Made by a program: the position numbers and the translations under genes | Assembly (NCBI GenBank): GCA_031082125.1 | Contig: JAVHLM010000005.1 | Location: forward strand, 186,001 to 250,000 | Reading direction: 5' to 3' | From: Candidatus Eremiobacterota bacterium | Lineage (GTDB): Bacteria; Vulcanimicrobiota; CADAWZ01; Ess09-12 | DNA length: 64,000 bases | In this document: positions 25,880 to 34,440 of the stretch, piece after piece | Position numbering within the stretch: the first letter of the stretch is position 1 | Layout of the letters: each line of letters starts with the position of its first letter | The notes under the pieces: generated by a model | Told to the model about the DNA's origin: nothing | The model's database searches: none | What the model saw: only the letters and a program-made list of their open reading frames with translations

Positions 25880-26707
25880 ATGGTTGATATAAGAAAAACA
25901 CCTCCCGGCTCCATGAGGGGAGGCCCCCAGGAGAAGCCCAGGAAGCGGGGCAGGACAGGACAGACAGCCCGCAAGGTTTTTCTTGTGCTCATTTTCCTTG
26001 CCGCTCAGCTCCTTTTCCTCTCCTCTGATTTCTTCAAGCTCAAATCCATTGAGGTGGCCGGTATTGAGCGGATATCGGGCGAGGATATCCTGAAGGAGAC
26101 CCAGTTCCCATGGGGCTCGCAGATTCTCATTTTTGATGAGAGGCCCTACCATGACAGGATGGCCAGGATTCTCTGGGTGAAGAGCGTGAAAATAGCCAAG
26201 GTGCTTCCCGGCGGCGTGAAAATTGAAGTGAAGGAGCGCACCCCGGTGGCTGCATCGGCTTTCACCGATGAGCCTGAAAAGTGGTATGCCATTGATGATG
26301 ACGGCGTGGTCCTCTGTGTCCTTGAGGGGGACAGAAAAAAAGACTTTCCCAGGATGCTGATAAACGAGAAACTGGTGGTGGGGGGAAGGATTGACAGCGG
26401 CAAAGTCGATACGATCCTGAAATTCTACACATGGCTTACTCCCGAGATGAACCGGCAGCTTATCGATCTTACCATCGAGGAGAACTCCCAGATATCTTTT
26501 CGCTACCCTCTCGGAAAAGACGTCATAGAGGGGAAGCTGGACACACTCGACAATGTCAAGGATAAGCTGGACCTTTTTTCCAAGATTCTCGCGCAGATGG
26601 AAGGAAAGGCTGAGCAGCTTGAATATATCGACCTCCGTTACAAGGAGCCGGTAGTCAAGCTCAGGCGCCCCGCTTCCCCTCCCGATGAGAAAAAAGAAGG
26701 AGAATAG
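25880..26707 (+). CDS. ftsQ: FtsQ/DivIB cell division protein
   Basis: Bitopic divisome scaffold protein. It has a basic Pro/Arg-rich cytoplasmic tail (residues 1-30), a membrane segment at about 33-49, then a POTRA domain beginning FKLKSIEVAGIERISGEDIL and a beta domain with VKIEVKERTPVA followed by an acidic strand region. It is 275 aa, family-like. Assignment rests on the POTRA start and position between murC and ftsA. Confidence 0.88.
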   Translation: MVDIRKTPPGSMRGGPQEKPRKRGRTGQTARKVFLVLIFLAAQLLFLSSDFFKLKSIEVAGIERISGEDILKETQFPWGSQILIFDERPYHDRMARILWVKSVKIAKVLPGGVKIEVKERTPVAASAFTDEPEKWYAIDDDGVVLCVLEGDRKKDFPRMLINEKLVVGGRIDSGKVDTILKFYTWLTPEMNRQLIDLTIEENSQISFRYPLGKDVIEGKLDTLDNVKDKLDLFSKILAQMEGKAEQLEYIDLRYKEPVVKLRRPASPPDEKKEGE

Positions 26708-26720
26708 GCACAGAGAAAGA

Positions 26721-26758
26721 ACAGTGAGCAACCAATACTGGTATACGGTGCTCACTGT
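26721..26758 (+). repeat. Perfect 10-bp inverted repeat between ftsQ and the DUF881 gene
   Basis: ACAGTGAGCA and TGCTCACTGT pair perfectly around an 18-base loop. No U-run follows, so this is not a standard terminator. It stands 13 bases before the ATG of the next gene and could sequester the start region, act as an RNA processing site, or be an operator. Confidence 0.6.
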
Positions 26759-26771
26759 GGCATAATAACCT

Positions 26772-27539
26772 ATGGAGAAAGAATCTCAGAGCGCGAGAGA
26801 GAAAAAAATACGGTCAAGGGAGCAGTGGGAGATCCCCGTTGCTTTTGCCTGCGTGGTCCTGGGAATCATGATGGCCCTCCTCTTCAGGTTACAGAAAAAG
26901 GAGGGGTTCCCCCTTTACAACCAGAGGACCGATCTCATCAAGATGGTGAATGAGCTTGAACGCCAGCGCAACAAGCTGGAGAGCGATCTCACCGACAAGA
27001 AGAAAAGGCTTGAAGAGTTTGAGTCTGCCGCAGGGAAAGAGGAAGATGTCCTCAAGGCAATGAAGAATCAGCTGGAGACAGCCCGCATGGAAGCAGGTTT
27101 TCTGCCGGTCAAGGGGCCCGGGATAGTGGTGGAGCTCAATGACTCCCCCAAGAGTCCCTCCCCGAAGGATGATCCCTTCTATTTCATCATTCACGATGTG
27201 GATCTTGACACTCTTGTCAATGAGCTGTGGGCCTCGGGTGCCGAGGCCGTCTCGATAAACGATCAAAGGATCGTGACCACGACGGCAATCCGCTGCGTCG
27301 GCCCCACGGTGCTTATCAACTCTGTCCGCATCGCGGCGCCTTACAAGGTGGCTGCCATAGGCCCTTCCAAGGACATGGAGGGGGCGCTGAGGACTCCGGG
27401 AGGCTTTATGGATTATATGGCCCCCGCCATGCAGCATGGGGTCACCCTGAGGATAAACAGGTACGAGACCGTCGATGTGCCGGAGTTCAAGGGGAGCCTT
27501 ATGCTCCGTTATGCAAAAGTAAAGTCAGAGGTGGAATAA
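26772..27539 (+). CDS. DUF881 family membrane-anchored protein (YlxW/YlxX-like)
   Basis: The protein has a basic N-terminus, one membrane segment (about residues 22-42), a coiled coil (NELERQRNKLESDLTDKKKR, continuing to about residue 110), then the DUF881 domain with GPGIVVELNDSP, LVNELWASGAEAVSINDQR and IAAPYKVAAIG. The family sits next to sbp and ftsAZ in many Gram-positive bacteria; its biochemical role is unknown, and a part in septation is inferred from context. Length 255 aa is typical. It is separated from sbp by three bases. Confidence 0.88.
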   Translation: MEKESQSAREKKIRSREQWEIPVAFACVVLGIMMALLFRLQKKEGFPLYNQRTDLIKMVNELERQRNKLESDLTDKKKRLEEFESAAGKEEDVLKAMKNQLETARMEAGFLPVKGPGIVVELNDSPKSPSPKDDPFYFIIHDVDLDTLVNELWASGAEAVSINDQRIVTTTAIRCVGPTVLINSVRIAAPYKVAAIGPSKDMEGALRTPGGFMDYMAPAMQHGVTLRINRYETVDVPEFKGSLMLRYAKVKSEVE

Positions 27540-27542
27540 GCA

Positions 27543-27893
27543 ATGTGGATATTGATGGGCCTTTTTGTGGGCGTAGTGATCGGCACGATTCTGCCTCCCA
27601 ATTTTTCCCCGCCTTATGCTTATTCCAAGTATATCTCCGTCTCTCTCATCGCGGGAATTGACTCTGTGCTGGGCGCCGTGAGGGCGGGCATAGAAGAGAA
27701 GTTCCACCTGAACATCTTTGTGTCGGGATTTCTCACCAATGCCCTTCTGGCCGCTTTTCTCACATGGATCGGCGACCGCGTGGGCATTGATCTCTATCTC
27801 GCCGCCGTGATAACTTTCGGCGTAAGGGTATTCAACAATCTCGGCTATATCCGCAGGGACATACTCGCAGGCGGCAAGAGAGAAACAGCCTAG
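27543..27893 (+). CDS. sbp: Small basic protein, DUF1290 family
   Basis: A 116-aa membrane protein with three hydrophobic segments and the family landmarks MGLFVGVVIGTILP, YISVSLIAGIDSVLGAVRAG, FVSGFLTNALLAAFLTWIGDR and RVFNNLGYIRR. Such proteins lie between the DUF881 genes and ftsA in Firmicutes and Actinobacteria, and the same order is seen here. Function unknown; the context argues for cell division. It is followed by two hairpins before ftsA. Confidence 0.9.
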   Translation: MWILMGLFVGVVIGTILPPNFSPPYAYSKYISVSLIAGIDSVLGAVRAGIEEKFHLNIFVSGFLTNALLAAFLTWIGDRVGIDLYLAAVITFGVRVFNNLGYIRRDILAGGKRETA

Positions 27894-27901
27894 AGCGCCG
27901 C

Positions 27902-27931
27902 CCCGGATGCCGGTAATAACCGGTGCCCGGG
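27902..27931 (+). repeat. Strong imperfect hairpin upstream of ftsA
   Basis: The core CCGGT-AATA-ACCGG is extended on both sides to about twelve pairs, with two G-U pairs and one mismatch, closed by CCCGG/CCGGG. A second, weaker AATTTC/GAAATT pair follows at 27939-27962. There is no U-run. It may separate ftsAZ expression from the upstream cluster by processing or translation control. Confidence 0.45.
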
Positions 27932-27986
27932 AACAGGAAATTTCATGAGCGATGGAGAAATTCTCTAGCTTCAGGAGGAATGGAGA

Positions 27987-29225
27987 GTGGCAAAGCACGA
28001 CATAGTAGTTGGTCTTGATATTGGTACGAGCAATGTCCGCTGCGTGATCGGTGAAGTGGCTCCTGATCAGTCCATTGAAATCCTCGGGAAGGGAGCCTGT
28101 CCCTCGAAGGGACTCAAAAAAGGCGCCGTGGTTGACATAGACGAGGCGGCGAAGTCAATTGAGACGGCGGTCTCAGAGGCCGAGAAGATGGCCGGTTTTC
28201 ACATCAACTGCGTCTATGTCGGGGTCACGGGCGAATACATCTCCTCGATGGGAAGCCACGGCGTGGTCACCATCGGGAGCTCTGACAAGGAGATCAATGA
28301 AGGGGATATCCGCCGTGTCATAGAGGCGGCGAGGCTTGTGGGCGTACCCAATGACAGAGAGATCATCCACGTGATTCCCCGGAGCTTTATGATCGACGGC
28401 ACAGACGGCGTGAAAAACCCCGTGGGAATGTCAGGGATGCGCCTTGAGGTTGATGCCCATATCATCATGGGGATGATGACCTTTCTGGAGAATATCAACA
28501 AGAGCGTTCAGAGAGCAGGGCTTGAGATAGAAGAGAACGGGATCGTTTTGGGGTCGATACCTACGGGCCTCTCGGTGCTCTCCGAGGAAGAAAAAGAACT
28601 GGGCATTGTCCTGGTGGATATCGGAGGGGGCACCACCGATGTGGCGATTTTCAAGCACAACAGCCTGGTGCACACCGCAATCCTTCCCATCGGCGGCTCG
28701 AATATCACCTACGATATCGTGATCGTGCTCAGAATTCCCCAGCAGGAGGCCGAGCGCATCAAGGTGAGCAAGGGATGTGCAAGCATGGAGCTTGTGAAGG
28801 AGGACGAGCAGATCGAGGTAATCTCCCTCAGCTCTGTCGATCCGCCAAGCGTGTCCCGCATGGAGCTCGCCGAAGTCATCGAGGGCCGCCTCATGGATAT
28901 CTTTGAATGGCTCAGGAAGGAAATAAGAAAGGTGACCAAGTCCGGTATCCACCTCGCCGGTGTGACCCTCACGGGAGGATGTGCTGCCATAGAAGGGATT
29001 GCCGGTGTTGCGCAGAACGCGCTCCAGCTTCCCGTGCGCATCGGCAGGCCGATGGCGGTTTCGGCGATGATGCCGGAGGTGATGAAGGACCCTGCCTACG
29101 CAATGGCAATGGGTCTTGTGCTTTACGGCTCCAGGAAGAAGAGCAGGAGCATTGAGCGTGTCTCACAGTCCAAGGTGGGTGACATCTTCCAGAAAGTACT
29201 GCAATGGCTTCATGAAGTGTTTTAA
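27987..29225 (+). CDS. ftsA: Cell division protein FtsA
   Basis: Actin-like ATPase that tethers FtsZ to the membrane. It has the phosphate-1 loop [17 protein letters not shown] at the start, the 1C insertion domain with [14 protein letters not shown], the phosphate-2 loop [15 protein letters not shown] near residue 210, and [11 protein letters not shown] for adenosine binding. The C-terminus ends in a helix with [17 protein letters not shown], the expected amphipathic membrane anchor. The GTG start follows AGGAGGAATGGAGA. At 412 aa it is standard. Confidence 0.95.
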   Translation: MAKHDIVVGLDIGTSNVRCVIGEVAPDQSIEILGKGACPSKGLKKGAVVDIDEAAKSIETAVSEAEKMAGFHINCVYVGVTGEYISSMGSHGVVTIGSSDKEINEGDIRRVIEAARLVGVPNDREIIHVIPRSFMIDGTDGVKNPVGMSGMRLEVDAHIIMGMMTFLENINKSVQRAGLEIEENGIVLGSIPTGLSVLSEEEKELGIVLVDIGGGTTDVAIFKHNSLVHTAILPIGGSNITYDIVIVLRIPQQEAERIKVSKGCASMELVKEDEQIEVISLSSVDPPSVSRMELAEVIEGRLMDIFEWLRKEIRKVTKSGIHLAGVTLTGGCAAIEGIAGVAQNALQLPVRIGRPMAVSAMMPEVMKDPAYAMAMGLVLYGSRKKSRSIERVSQSKVGDIFQKVLQWLHEVF

Positions 29226-29257
29226 AAAATCATAGTGCAACGAGGGGAGGTTCTGTC

Positions 29258-30430
29258 TTGAATGGAGGAAAGGGTCAGGATATGAAAACAGCATCGGCGG
29301 GGCTTGACAAGCTCGCGCAGTCACTAGGGAAAGGAACTACACAGGCAAAGGAGAAAGTGGACAAGAAAACCACTCTTGAACAGTTTGCCGGGATAAAGGT
29401 TGTCGGTGTCGGCGGCGCGGGGTGCAATGCCGTGAACCGCATGATTCAGGTGGGGCTCAAGGGCGTGGAGTTTATTGCAATAAACACCGATGCCCAGGCC
29501 CTTTTTCTCTGCGAGGCCGATCAGCGCATCCACATCGGCAGCAACGTCACCAAAGGACTTGGCGCCGGAGCGAATCCCGAGATCGGGAGAAAGGCCATTG
29601 AAGAGAACCGGAGCGAGGTCCTTGCGAGCCTCGAGGGAGCCGATATGGTCTTTATCACGACGGGCATGGGAGGCGGCACGGGAACGGGCGCCTCACCGGT
29701 GGTGGCAGAGCTCGCCCGTGAGGTGGGCGCACTTTCGGTGGCAGTGGTTACCAAGCCCTTCACTTTCGAAGGCAGGATGCGTATGCAGAGCGCCGAGAGA
29801 GGGATCCAGGAGCTCACCGAGAAAGTGGACACCCTCATCACGATACCCAATGACAGGCTTCTCCACGTGGTGGACAAGAAGACATCGCTGGTGGAAGCTT
29901 TCAGAGTCGCCGATGACGTGCTCCGCCACGGCGTCCAGGGGATTTCGGACATAATCACCATTCCCGGCCTCATCAATGTCGATTTCGCCGACATACAGAG
30001 CATCATGGTGAACTCCGGCTCAGCCCTCATGGGCATCGGAATAGGATCGGGCGACCACAGGGCCCAGGAGGCTGCAAAAGCCGCCATTTCAAGCCCTCTT
30101 CTGGAGACCACGATTGACGGCGCCAAGGGAGTGCTCTTCAATATCACCGGCGGTCCTAATCTTTCACTTGTTGAAGTGAATGAGGCGGCAGAGATCATTG
30201 CCAATGCCGTAGATCCCGAGTCGCGGATCATATTCGGCGCGGTGATTGACGAGAAGTTCCAGGATGAGATCAAGATAACGGTTCTTGCCACAGGCTTCGC
30301 CATGGGCAGGGAAGAAAGAAAGCCCGAAGCAGGCCAGGAGATAAGGGGAGAGCGGGCAGAGTTCAAGCCTCAGATGGGATCTGCTGACGAGCTTGAGATT
30401 CCCGCGATCCTGAGGAGGCGCAGAACATAA
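29258..30430 (+). CDS. ftsZ: Cell division protein FtsZ
   Basis: Tubulin-like GTPase that forms the Z ring. The GTP-binding motif [12 protein letters not shown] is intact, as are [14 protein letters not shown] near the N-terminus, the T7-loop region [11 protein letters not shown] and the core C-terminal strands. The protein ends in [13 protein letters not shown], the conserved peptide that binds FtsA and other partners, after a short linker. TTG at 29258 (with GAGGGGAGG upstream) gives 390 aa; ATG 29282 gives 382. The N-terminal ~40 residues before the core are longer than usual. Confidence 0.96.
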   Translation: MNGGKGQDMKTASAGLDKLAQSLGKGTTQAKEKVDKKTTLEQFAGIKVVGVGGAGCNAVNRMIQVGLKGVEFIAINTDAQALFLCEADQRIHIGSNVTKGLGAGANPEIGRKAIEENRSEVLASLEGADMVFITTGMGGGTGTGASPVVAELAREVGALSVAVVTKPFTFEGRMRMQSAERGIQELTEKVDTLITIPNDRLLHVVDKKTSLVEAFRVADDVLRHGVQGISDIITIPGLINVDFADIQSIMVNSGSALMGIGIGSGDHRAQEAAKAAISSPLLETTIDGAKGVLFNITGGPNLSLVEVNEAAEIIANAVDPESRIIFGAVIDEKFQDEIKITVLATGFAMGREERKPEAGQEIRGERAEFKPQMGSADELEIPAILRRRRT

Positions 30431-30554
30431 AGGCCAGTGACCCGGTGAATTGGATTTCTCTAGATGTGTACTGGCGCACCTTATAAACTATCCAAGGTGA
30501 TAAGGATGCCGTCGGAAATGCTCATGAGTATAAGAGCTCTAGTGGAGGATAAAG

Positions 30555-31055
30555 ATGAAATGTCCTTATTGTGCCTTCCTCGAGAGCAAGGTCCTGGATT
30601 CCAGAGTCACTGACGACAATACGACGGTAAGAAGGCGGAGGCAGTGTCTCTCATGCAGTTCAAGGTTTACCACCTATGAACGCATTGAGGACCCCGCCTT
30701 TTTTGTCATCAAGAAGGATGAGCGCAGGGAGCGCTTTGACCGGTCCAAGATATTCAACGGCATCCTGAAAGCCTGTGAGAAGCGTCCCATAGGCATGGAG
30801 GAGATAGAGAGGATTGTATCGCAGATAGAGAGGGAGATAAAGAACTCCCAGGAGAGGGAGGTCTCGACGGAAGTCATAGGTCACCAGATCATGGAGTATC
30901 TGAAGGATTTCGATCACGTGGCTTACGTGAGGTTCGCGTCAGTCTACAAGGAATTTGATGATATCACGGGGTTCCTGGAACTTGTGGGGACCCTGACTGC
31001 CAAGAAGGCTCCCGAGAGCCCGAGAGAGAGCGAACAGGCGGCTACCCGGTCCTGA
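30555..31055 (+). CDS. nrdR: Transcriptional repressor NrdR
   Basis: ATP/dATP-sensing repressor of ribonucleotide reductase genes. The zinc ribbon uses Cys3, Cys6, Cys31 and Cys34 (MKCPYC...CLSC), followed by RFTTYERIE and an ATP-cone domain from about residue 49 to 139. A 25-residue tail extends beyond the usual ~150 aa. The ATG has GGAGGATAAAG upstream. Its stop overlaps the ATG of the EndoQ-like gene by one base, so the two are translated together. Confidence 0.95.
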   Translation: MKCPYCAFLESKVLDSRVTDDNTTVRRRRQCLSCSSRFTTYERIEDPAFFVIKKDERRERFDRSKIFNGILKACEKRPIGMEEIERIVSQIEREIKNSQEREVSTEVIGHQIMEYLKDFDHVAYVRFASVYKEFDDITGFLELVGTLTAKKAPESPRESEQAATRS

Positions 31056-32290
31056 TGCCGATGAAACACTATTTCGCAGACTTTCATGTCCACATAGGGA
31101 GCACCTCGGAAGGCAGGCCCGTCAAGGTGACGGCCTCCCGGAAGCTCACCTTTTCCGCTCTCATTGAGGAGTGTTACCGCCGCAAGGGCATCGACATGGT
31201 GGGAGTGGTTGACTGCGCCTCGCCGGGCGTGCTCTCCGACATCGATGGCCTCATAGGAAAGGGAGTCGTCTGCGAGCTCCCTGAAGGCGGCCTTATTCAC
31301 CGAGATCGGGTGACGGTCATCCTGGGGGCGGAAGTGGAGTGTGTTGAGGATGGCGGCGGCGTCTCCCATCATATCGCCTATTTCCCTTACCTGCGGCAGA
31401 TGAAGGAATTCAGCGCTCTGATGAGGCGCCATATCAAAAACATTGAGCTCTCCTCCCAGAGCTGCGGTATTCCTGCACGGGAGCTCAATGCAGTGATAAA
31501 AGCCACGGGAGGTATCCACGTGCCGGCCCATGCCTTTACTCCTCATAAGAGCGTCTATGGCAGGGCATGCCGCAGGCTCTCAGAGCTCTTCCCTGAGGAA
31601 GGTCATGAGAGCGTGGCTGCCATCGAGCTTGGCCTCTCTGCCGACTCCAGTATCGCAGACATGCTTGAAGAGCTTGCTGAGGTATGCTTTCTCTCCAACT
31701 CTGATGCTCATTCGGCGGGCAGAATAGGGAGAGAATACAACATTCTGGCCATTGAGGCGCCTACCTTCCAGGAAATGGTGCTTGCCTTCCGCCGCGTCCA
31801 GGGGAGGTCCCTTGTGGCAAATTTTGGCCTGGATCCCCGCCTGGGGAGATACCACCGCAGCTACTGCACCTCATGCCGGCAGGTGGCCACCGGTCCTCCT
31901 CCTATACTCTCCTGCCCCCTCTGCGGCGCCAGGGGTGGCTCCTTCGCGAAAGGGGTGCTTGACAGGGCCCGGGAGATCGGCGATTTCCAGGAACCACGCC
32001 ATCCAGACCATCGCCCCCCCTATCACCACCAGATCCCCCTGGAGCTTGTCCCCGGCCTTAAAAGCGCTCTGATGGCCCGGCTCATAGAGCATTTCGGGAG
32101 CGAGATGGCGGTGCTCCATACGGCGGAGAAGCGCGAACTCGTGAGGGTGGTGGGGCTCTCCCTTGCAGCCGATATAGTGAGAGCCCGCGAAGGCTCTCAA
32201 GAGCTTGTCTCCGGAGGCGGAGGCCACTATGGAAAAGTAAGGGGGGCAAAGAGCCATTCCCTGCAGCTCACTTTTTCATTTGATACCTGA
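31055..32290 (+). CDS. Endonuclease Q-like PHP-domain protein
   Basis: A PHP-type metal-dependent phosphoesterase domain starts with ADFHVHIG and includes SNSDAHSAGRIGREYN, both metal-binding motifs. It is followed by a zinc finger (Cys271, Cys274, Cys287, Cys290) and a C-terminal helix-hairpin-like region (IPLELVPGLKSALMARLIEHFG...). This order matches the EndoQ/YqxK family, whose members cut DNA 5' to deaminated bases such as uracil and hypoxanthine. It is coupled to nrdR and precedes a nucleoside salvage operon, so the whole stretch concerns deoxynucleotides and DNA upkeep. Substrate range is inferred. Confidence 0.82.
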   Translation: MPMKHYFADFHVHIGSTSEGRPVKVTASRKLTFSALIEECYRRKGIDMVGVVDCASPGVLSDIDGLIGKGVVCELPEGGLIHRDRVTVILGAEVECVEDGGGVSHHIAYFPYLRQMKEFSALMRRHIKNIELSSQSCGIPARELNAVIKATGGIHVPAHAFTPHKSVYGRACRRLSELFPEEGHESVAAIELGLSADSSIADMLEELAEVCFLSNSDAHSAGRIGREYNILAIEAPTFQEMVLAFRRVQGRSLVANFGLDPRLGRYHRSYCTSCRQVATGPPPILSCPLCGARGGSFAKGVLDRAREIGDFQEPRHPDHRPPYHHQIPLELVPGLKSALMARLIEHFGSEMAVLHTAEKRELVRVVGLSLAADIVRAREGSQELVSGGGGHYGKVRGAKSHSLQLTFSFDT

Positions 32291-32306
32291 GGCTTGAAGG
32301 AAAAAA

Positions 32307-32341
32307 CCTCTCACGGGTGGCTGAAGAGCCGTGGTGAGGGG
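32307..32341 (+). repeat. Stem-loop between the EndoQ-like gene and deoB
   Basis: CCTCTCAC at 32307-32314 pairs with GTGAGGGG at 32334-32341 (one G-U). Inside it, GGCT/AGCC closes a GAAG tetraloop across a small internal loop. No U-run follows. It may be a processing or attenuation element for the deoB-punA-pdp genes. Confidence 0.4.
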
Positions 32342-32369
32342 GGAGCGAGAAGACACAAAGGAGGACGCC

Positions 32370-33548
32370 TTGAAACTGAGAAGAGCCGTAATCGTTGTTG
32401 CCGACAGCATGGGATGCGGTGCCATGCCGGATGCCGACCGCTATGGCGATGAAGGGTGCGACACCCTCGGGAACCTGGCCCGCGCCGTGGGGGGTCTCAC
32501 GGTGCCGAATCTTCAGAGGATGGGGCTGGGAAATATCCACCCGATTGAGGGAATTCCCCCTTCTGATGCCCCCGAGGCATTTTACGCCGAGCTCCCTATG
32601 CTTTCCAACGGCAAGGATACCACGACGGGGCACTGGGAGATCTGCGGCATCATCACGGAAAAAGCCTTTCCCACTTACCCCGACGGATTCCCGCCCGAGA
32701 TCGTCAAGGCTTTTGAAAAGGGAACGGGCCGGGGGACCCTGGGAAATTACGCTGCTTCGGGAACGGAGATAATCGCCTCCCTGGGAGAGGAGCATATGAA
32801 AACAGGGAAGCTCATTATTTATACTTCTGCCGACAGCGTGTTCCAGGTGGCCGCCCACGAGGAAGTGGTCCCTCCCGATGAGCTATACCGCTACTGTGAA
32901 ATCGCCCGGCGGATCCTCACGGGCGACCACCCTGTGAGCCGCGTGATAGCCCGTCCCTTCATGGGATCACCGGGGGCCTTTAAAAGGACCGAAAGAAGGA
33001 AGGATTTTGCGCTGAAGCCCCCAGGGCAGACCCTGCTTGACCTGCTGAAGGACCAGTCAATGCAGGTATTCGGCGTGGGAAAGATTGAGGATATTTTCTC
33101 TCACCAGGGCCTTACCGATTCGCTTCATACCGGCAACAATCACGACGGCCTTGTCACCGTCGAGAAGATCCTCAGGGAGAGGCCTGGACAGGGCATCATA
33201 TTTGCAAACCTGGTGGACTTTGACATGCTTTACGGCCACAGGAGGAATGCGCTGGGATATGCCCAGGCCATCAGGGATATGGATGCCTTTCTTCCCAGGA
33301 TCGTTGAGGCGATGGACGATGATGACGCCCTCATAATCACTGCCGATCACGGCTGTGATCCCACCTTTAAGGGATCCGATCACACGAGGGAGCATGTGCC
33401 CCTTCTCTGGTATTCAAAGAAGCTCTCGCCCGGAAAGCACCTGGGCACCAGGAATTCTTTTGCCGATATCTCCGCCACCATTCTGGAGCTTTTCGGGATT
33501 CCGTCGGATCTTGCGGGAGTGAGCTTTGCCAGTCTCCTGGGCCGATAA
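32370..33548 (+). CDS. deoB: Phosphopentomutase
   Basis: Interconverts (deoxy)ribose 1-phosphate and 5-phosphate in nucleoside catabolism. It is an alkaline-phosphatase-fold enzyme: ADSMGCGAMPDA at the start, NGKDTTTGHWE around the phosphorylated Thr, and C-terminal metal ligands in ITADHGCDPTFKGSDHTREHVP. The TTG start gives 392 aa, the family length, and has AAAGGAGG four to five bases upstream. The frame is open 39 bases further, but without a ribosome-binding site. It is the first gene of deoB-punA-pdp. Confidence 0.94.
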   Translation: MKLRRAVIVVADSMGCGAMPDADRYGDEGCDTLGNLARAVGGLTVPNLQRMGLGNIHPIEGIPPSDAPEAFYAELPMLSNGKDTTTGHWEICGIITEKAFPTYPDGFPPEIVKAFEKGTGRGTLGNYAASGTEIIASLGEEHMKTGKLIIYTSADSVFQVAAHEEVVPPDELYRYCEIARRILTGDHPVSRVIARPFMGSPGAFKRTERRKDFALKPPGQTLLDLLKDQSMQVFGVGKIEDIFSHQGLTDSLHTGNNHDGLVTVEKILRERPGQGIIFANLVDFDMLYGHRRNALGYAQAIRDMDAFLPRIVEAMDDDDALIITADHGCDPTFKGSDHTREHVPLLWYSKKLSPGKHLGTRNSFADISATILELFGIPSDLAGVSFASLLGR

Positions 33549-33597
33549 GGAATTTCCCGGGGCCCTATTTTCGAGATTGACAGAAAGGAACAGAATT

Positions 33598-34440
33598 ATG
33601 GAGAACCTTAGGAAGAGAGTGAATGAAAGCCTTGCATTTATCAAGTCCCGGACCGGGTTTTCCCCTCAATTCGGCATGATTCTCGGCTCGGGGCTTGGCG
33701 AGCTGGCCGATGAAGTGGAGGCCGTGGCCAAGATTCCCTACGCGGAGATCCCCCACTTCCCCGTCTCAACGGTGGCTGGCCATGAAGGGATCCTGATCCT
33801 TGGCACGCTTGAGGGAAGGCCTGTAGTGGTCCAAAAGGGGAGAACCCACTTCTACGAGGGGTACCCCATGGAAAAGGTGACCTTTTCAGTACGTCTCATG
33901 AAGGCCCTCGGCGTCCATACCCTTGTGGTCACCAATGCCGCGGGGGGGATAAACCCTCAGTTCCGCGCCGGGGAGCTCATGCTCATTGCCGATCATATCA
34001 ATCTCACCGGCACTAGCCCCCTTGTGGGACCAAACGATCCGGAGCTCGGGCCCCGGTTTCCCGATCTCTCGCGCGCCTATACGCCTGAGCTGAGGGAGCT
34101 GGCGAAAGAGGTGGCATCCAAAATAGGGATCCAGCTCCGTGAAGGAATCTTTGTGGGCCTTCACGGGCCCAATTACGAGACTCCTGCCGAGCTTCGGTTC
34201 ATGCGTCAGATAGGGGGAGATGCCGTGGGAATGTCCACTGTGCCCGAGGTGATAGTGGCGGCCCATTCCTCCCTCAACGTGCTTGGCATCTCCTGCATCA
34301 CCAATGTGTTTATCCCCGGCAAGGGAGCCGATCATGAAGAGGTGCTCCAGGCCGCCGAGATGGTGAAGCCTGTTTTCAAGAGCCTCATCAGGTCAGTCCT
34401 CAAGGAAATCAAGGAGGTTGCCCGCAATGAAGCCTTATGA
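33598..34440 (+). CDS. punA: Purine-nucleoside phosphorylase, trimeric class
   Basis: Cleaves purine nucleosides with phosphate to the base and (deoxy)ribose 1-phosphate. MILGSGLGELAD near residue 25, GHEGILILGTLEGRPVVVQKGRTHFYEGYP, TNAAGGINP and GPNYETPAELRFMRQIGGDAVGMSTVPEVI are the phosphate- and base-binding elements of the ~280 aa trimeric class. The ATG at 33598 gives 280 aa. It overlaps pdp by 14 bases, so expression of the pair is coupled. Confidence 0.94.
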   Translation: MENLRKRVNESLAFIKSRTGFSPQFGMILGSGLGELADEVEAVAKIPYAEIPHFPVSTVAGHEGILILGTLEGRPVVVQKGRTHFYEGYPMEKVTFSVRLMKALGVHTLVVTNAAGGINPQFRAGELMLIADHINLTGTSPLVGPNDPELGPRFPDLSRAYTPELRELAKEVASKIGIQLREGIFVGLHGPNYETPAELRFMRQIGGDAVGMSTVPEVIVAAHSSLNVLGISCITNVFIPGKGADHEEVLQAAEMVKPVFKSLIRSVLKEIKEVARNEAL

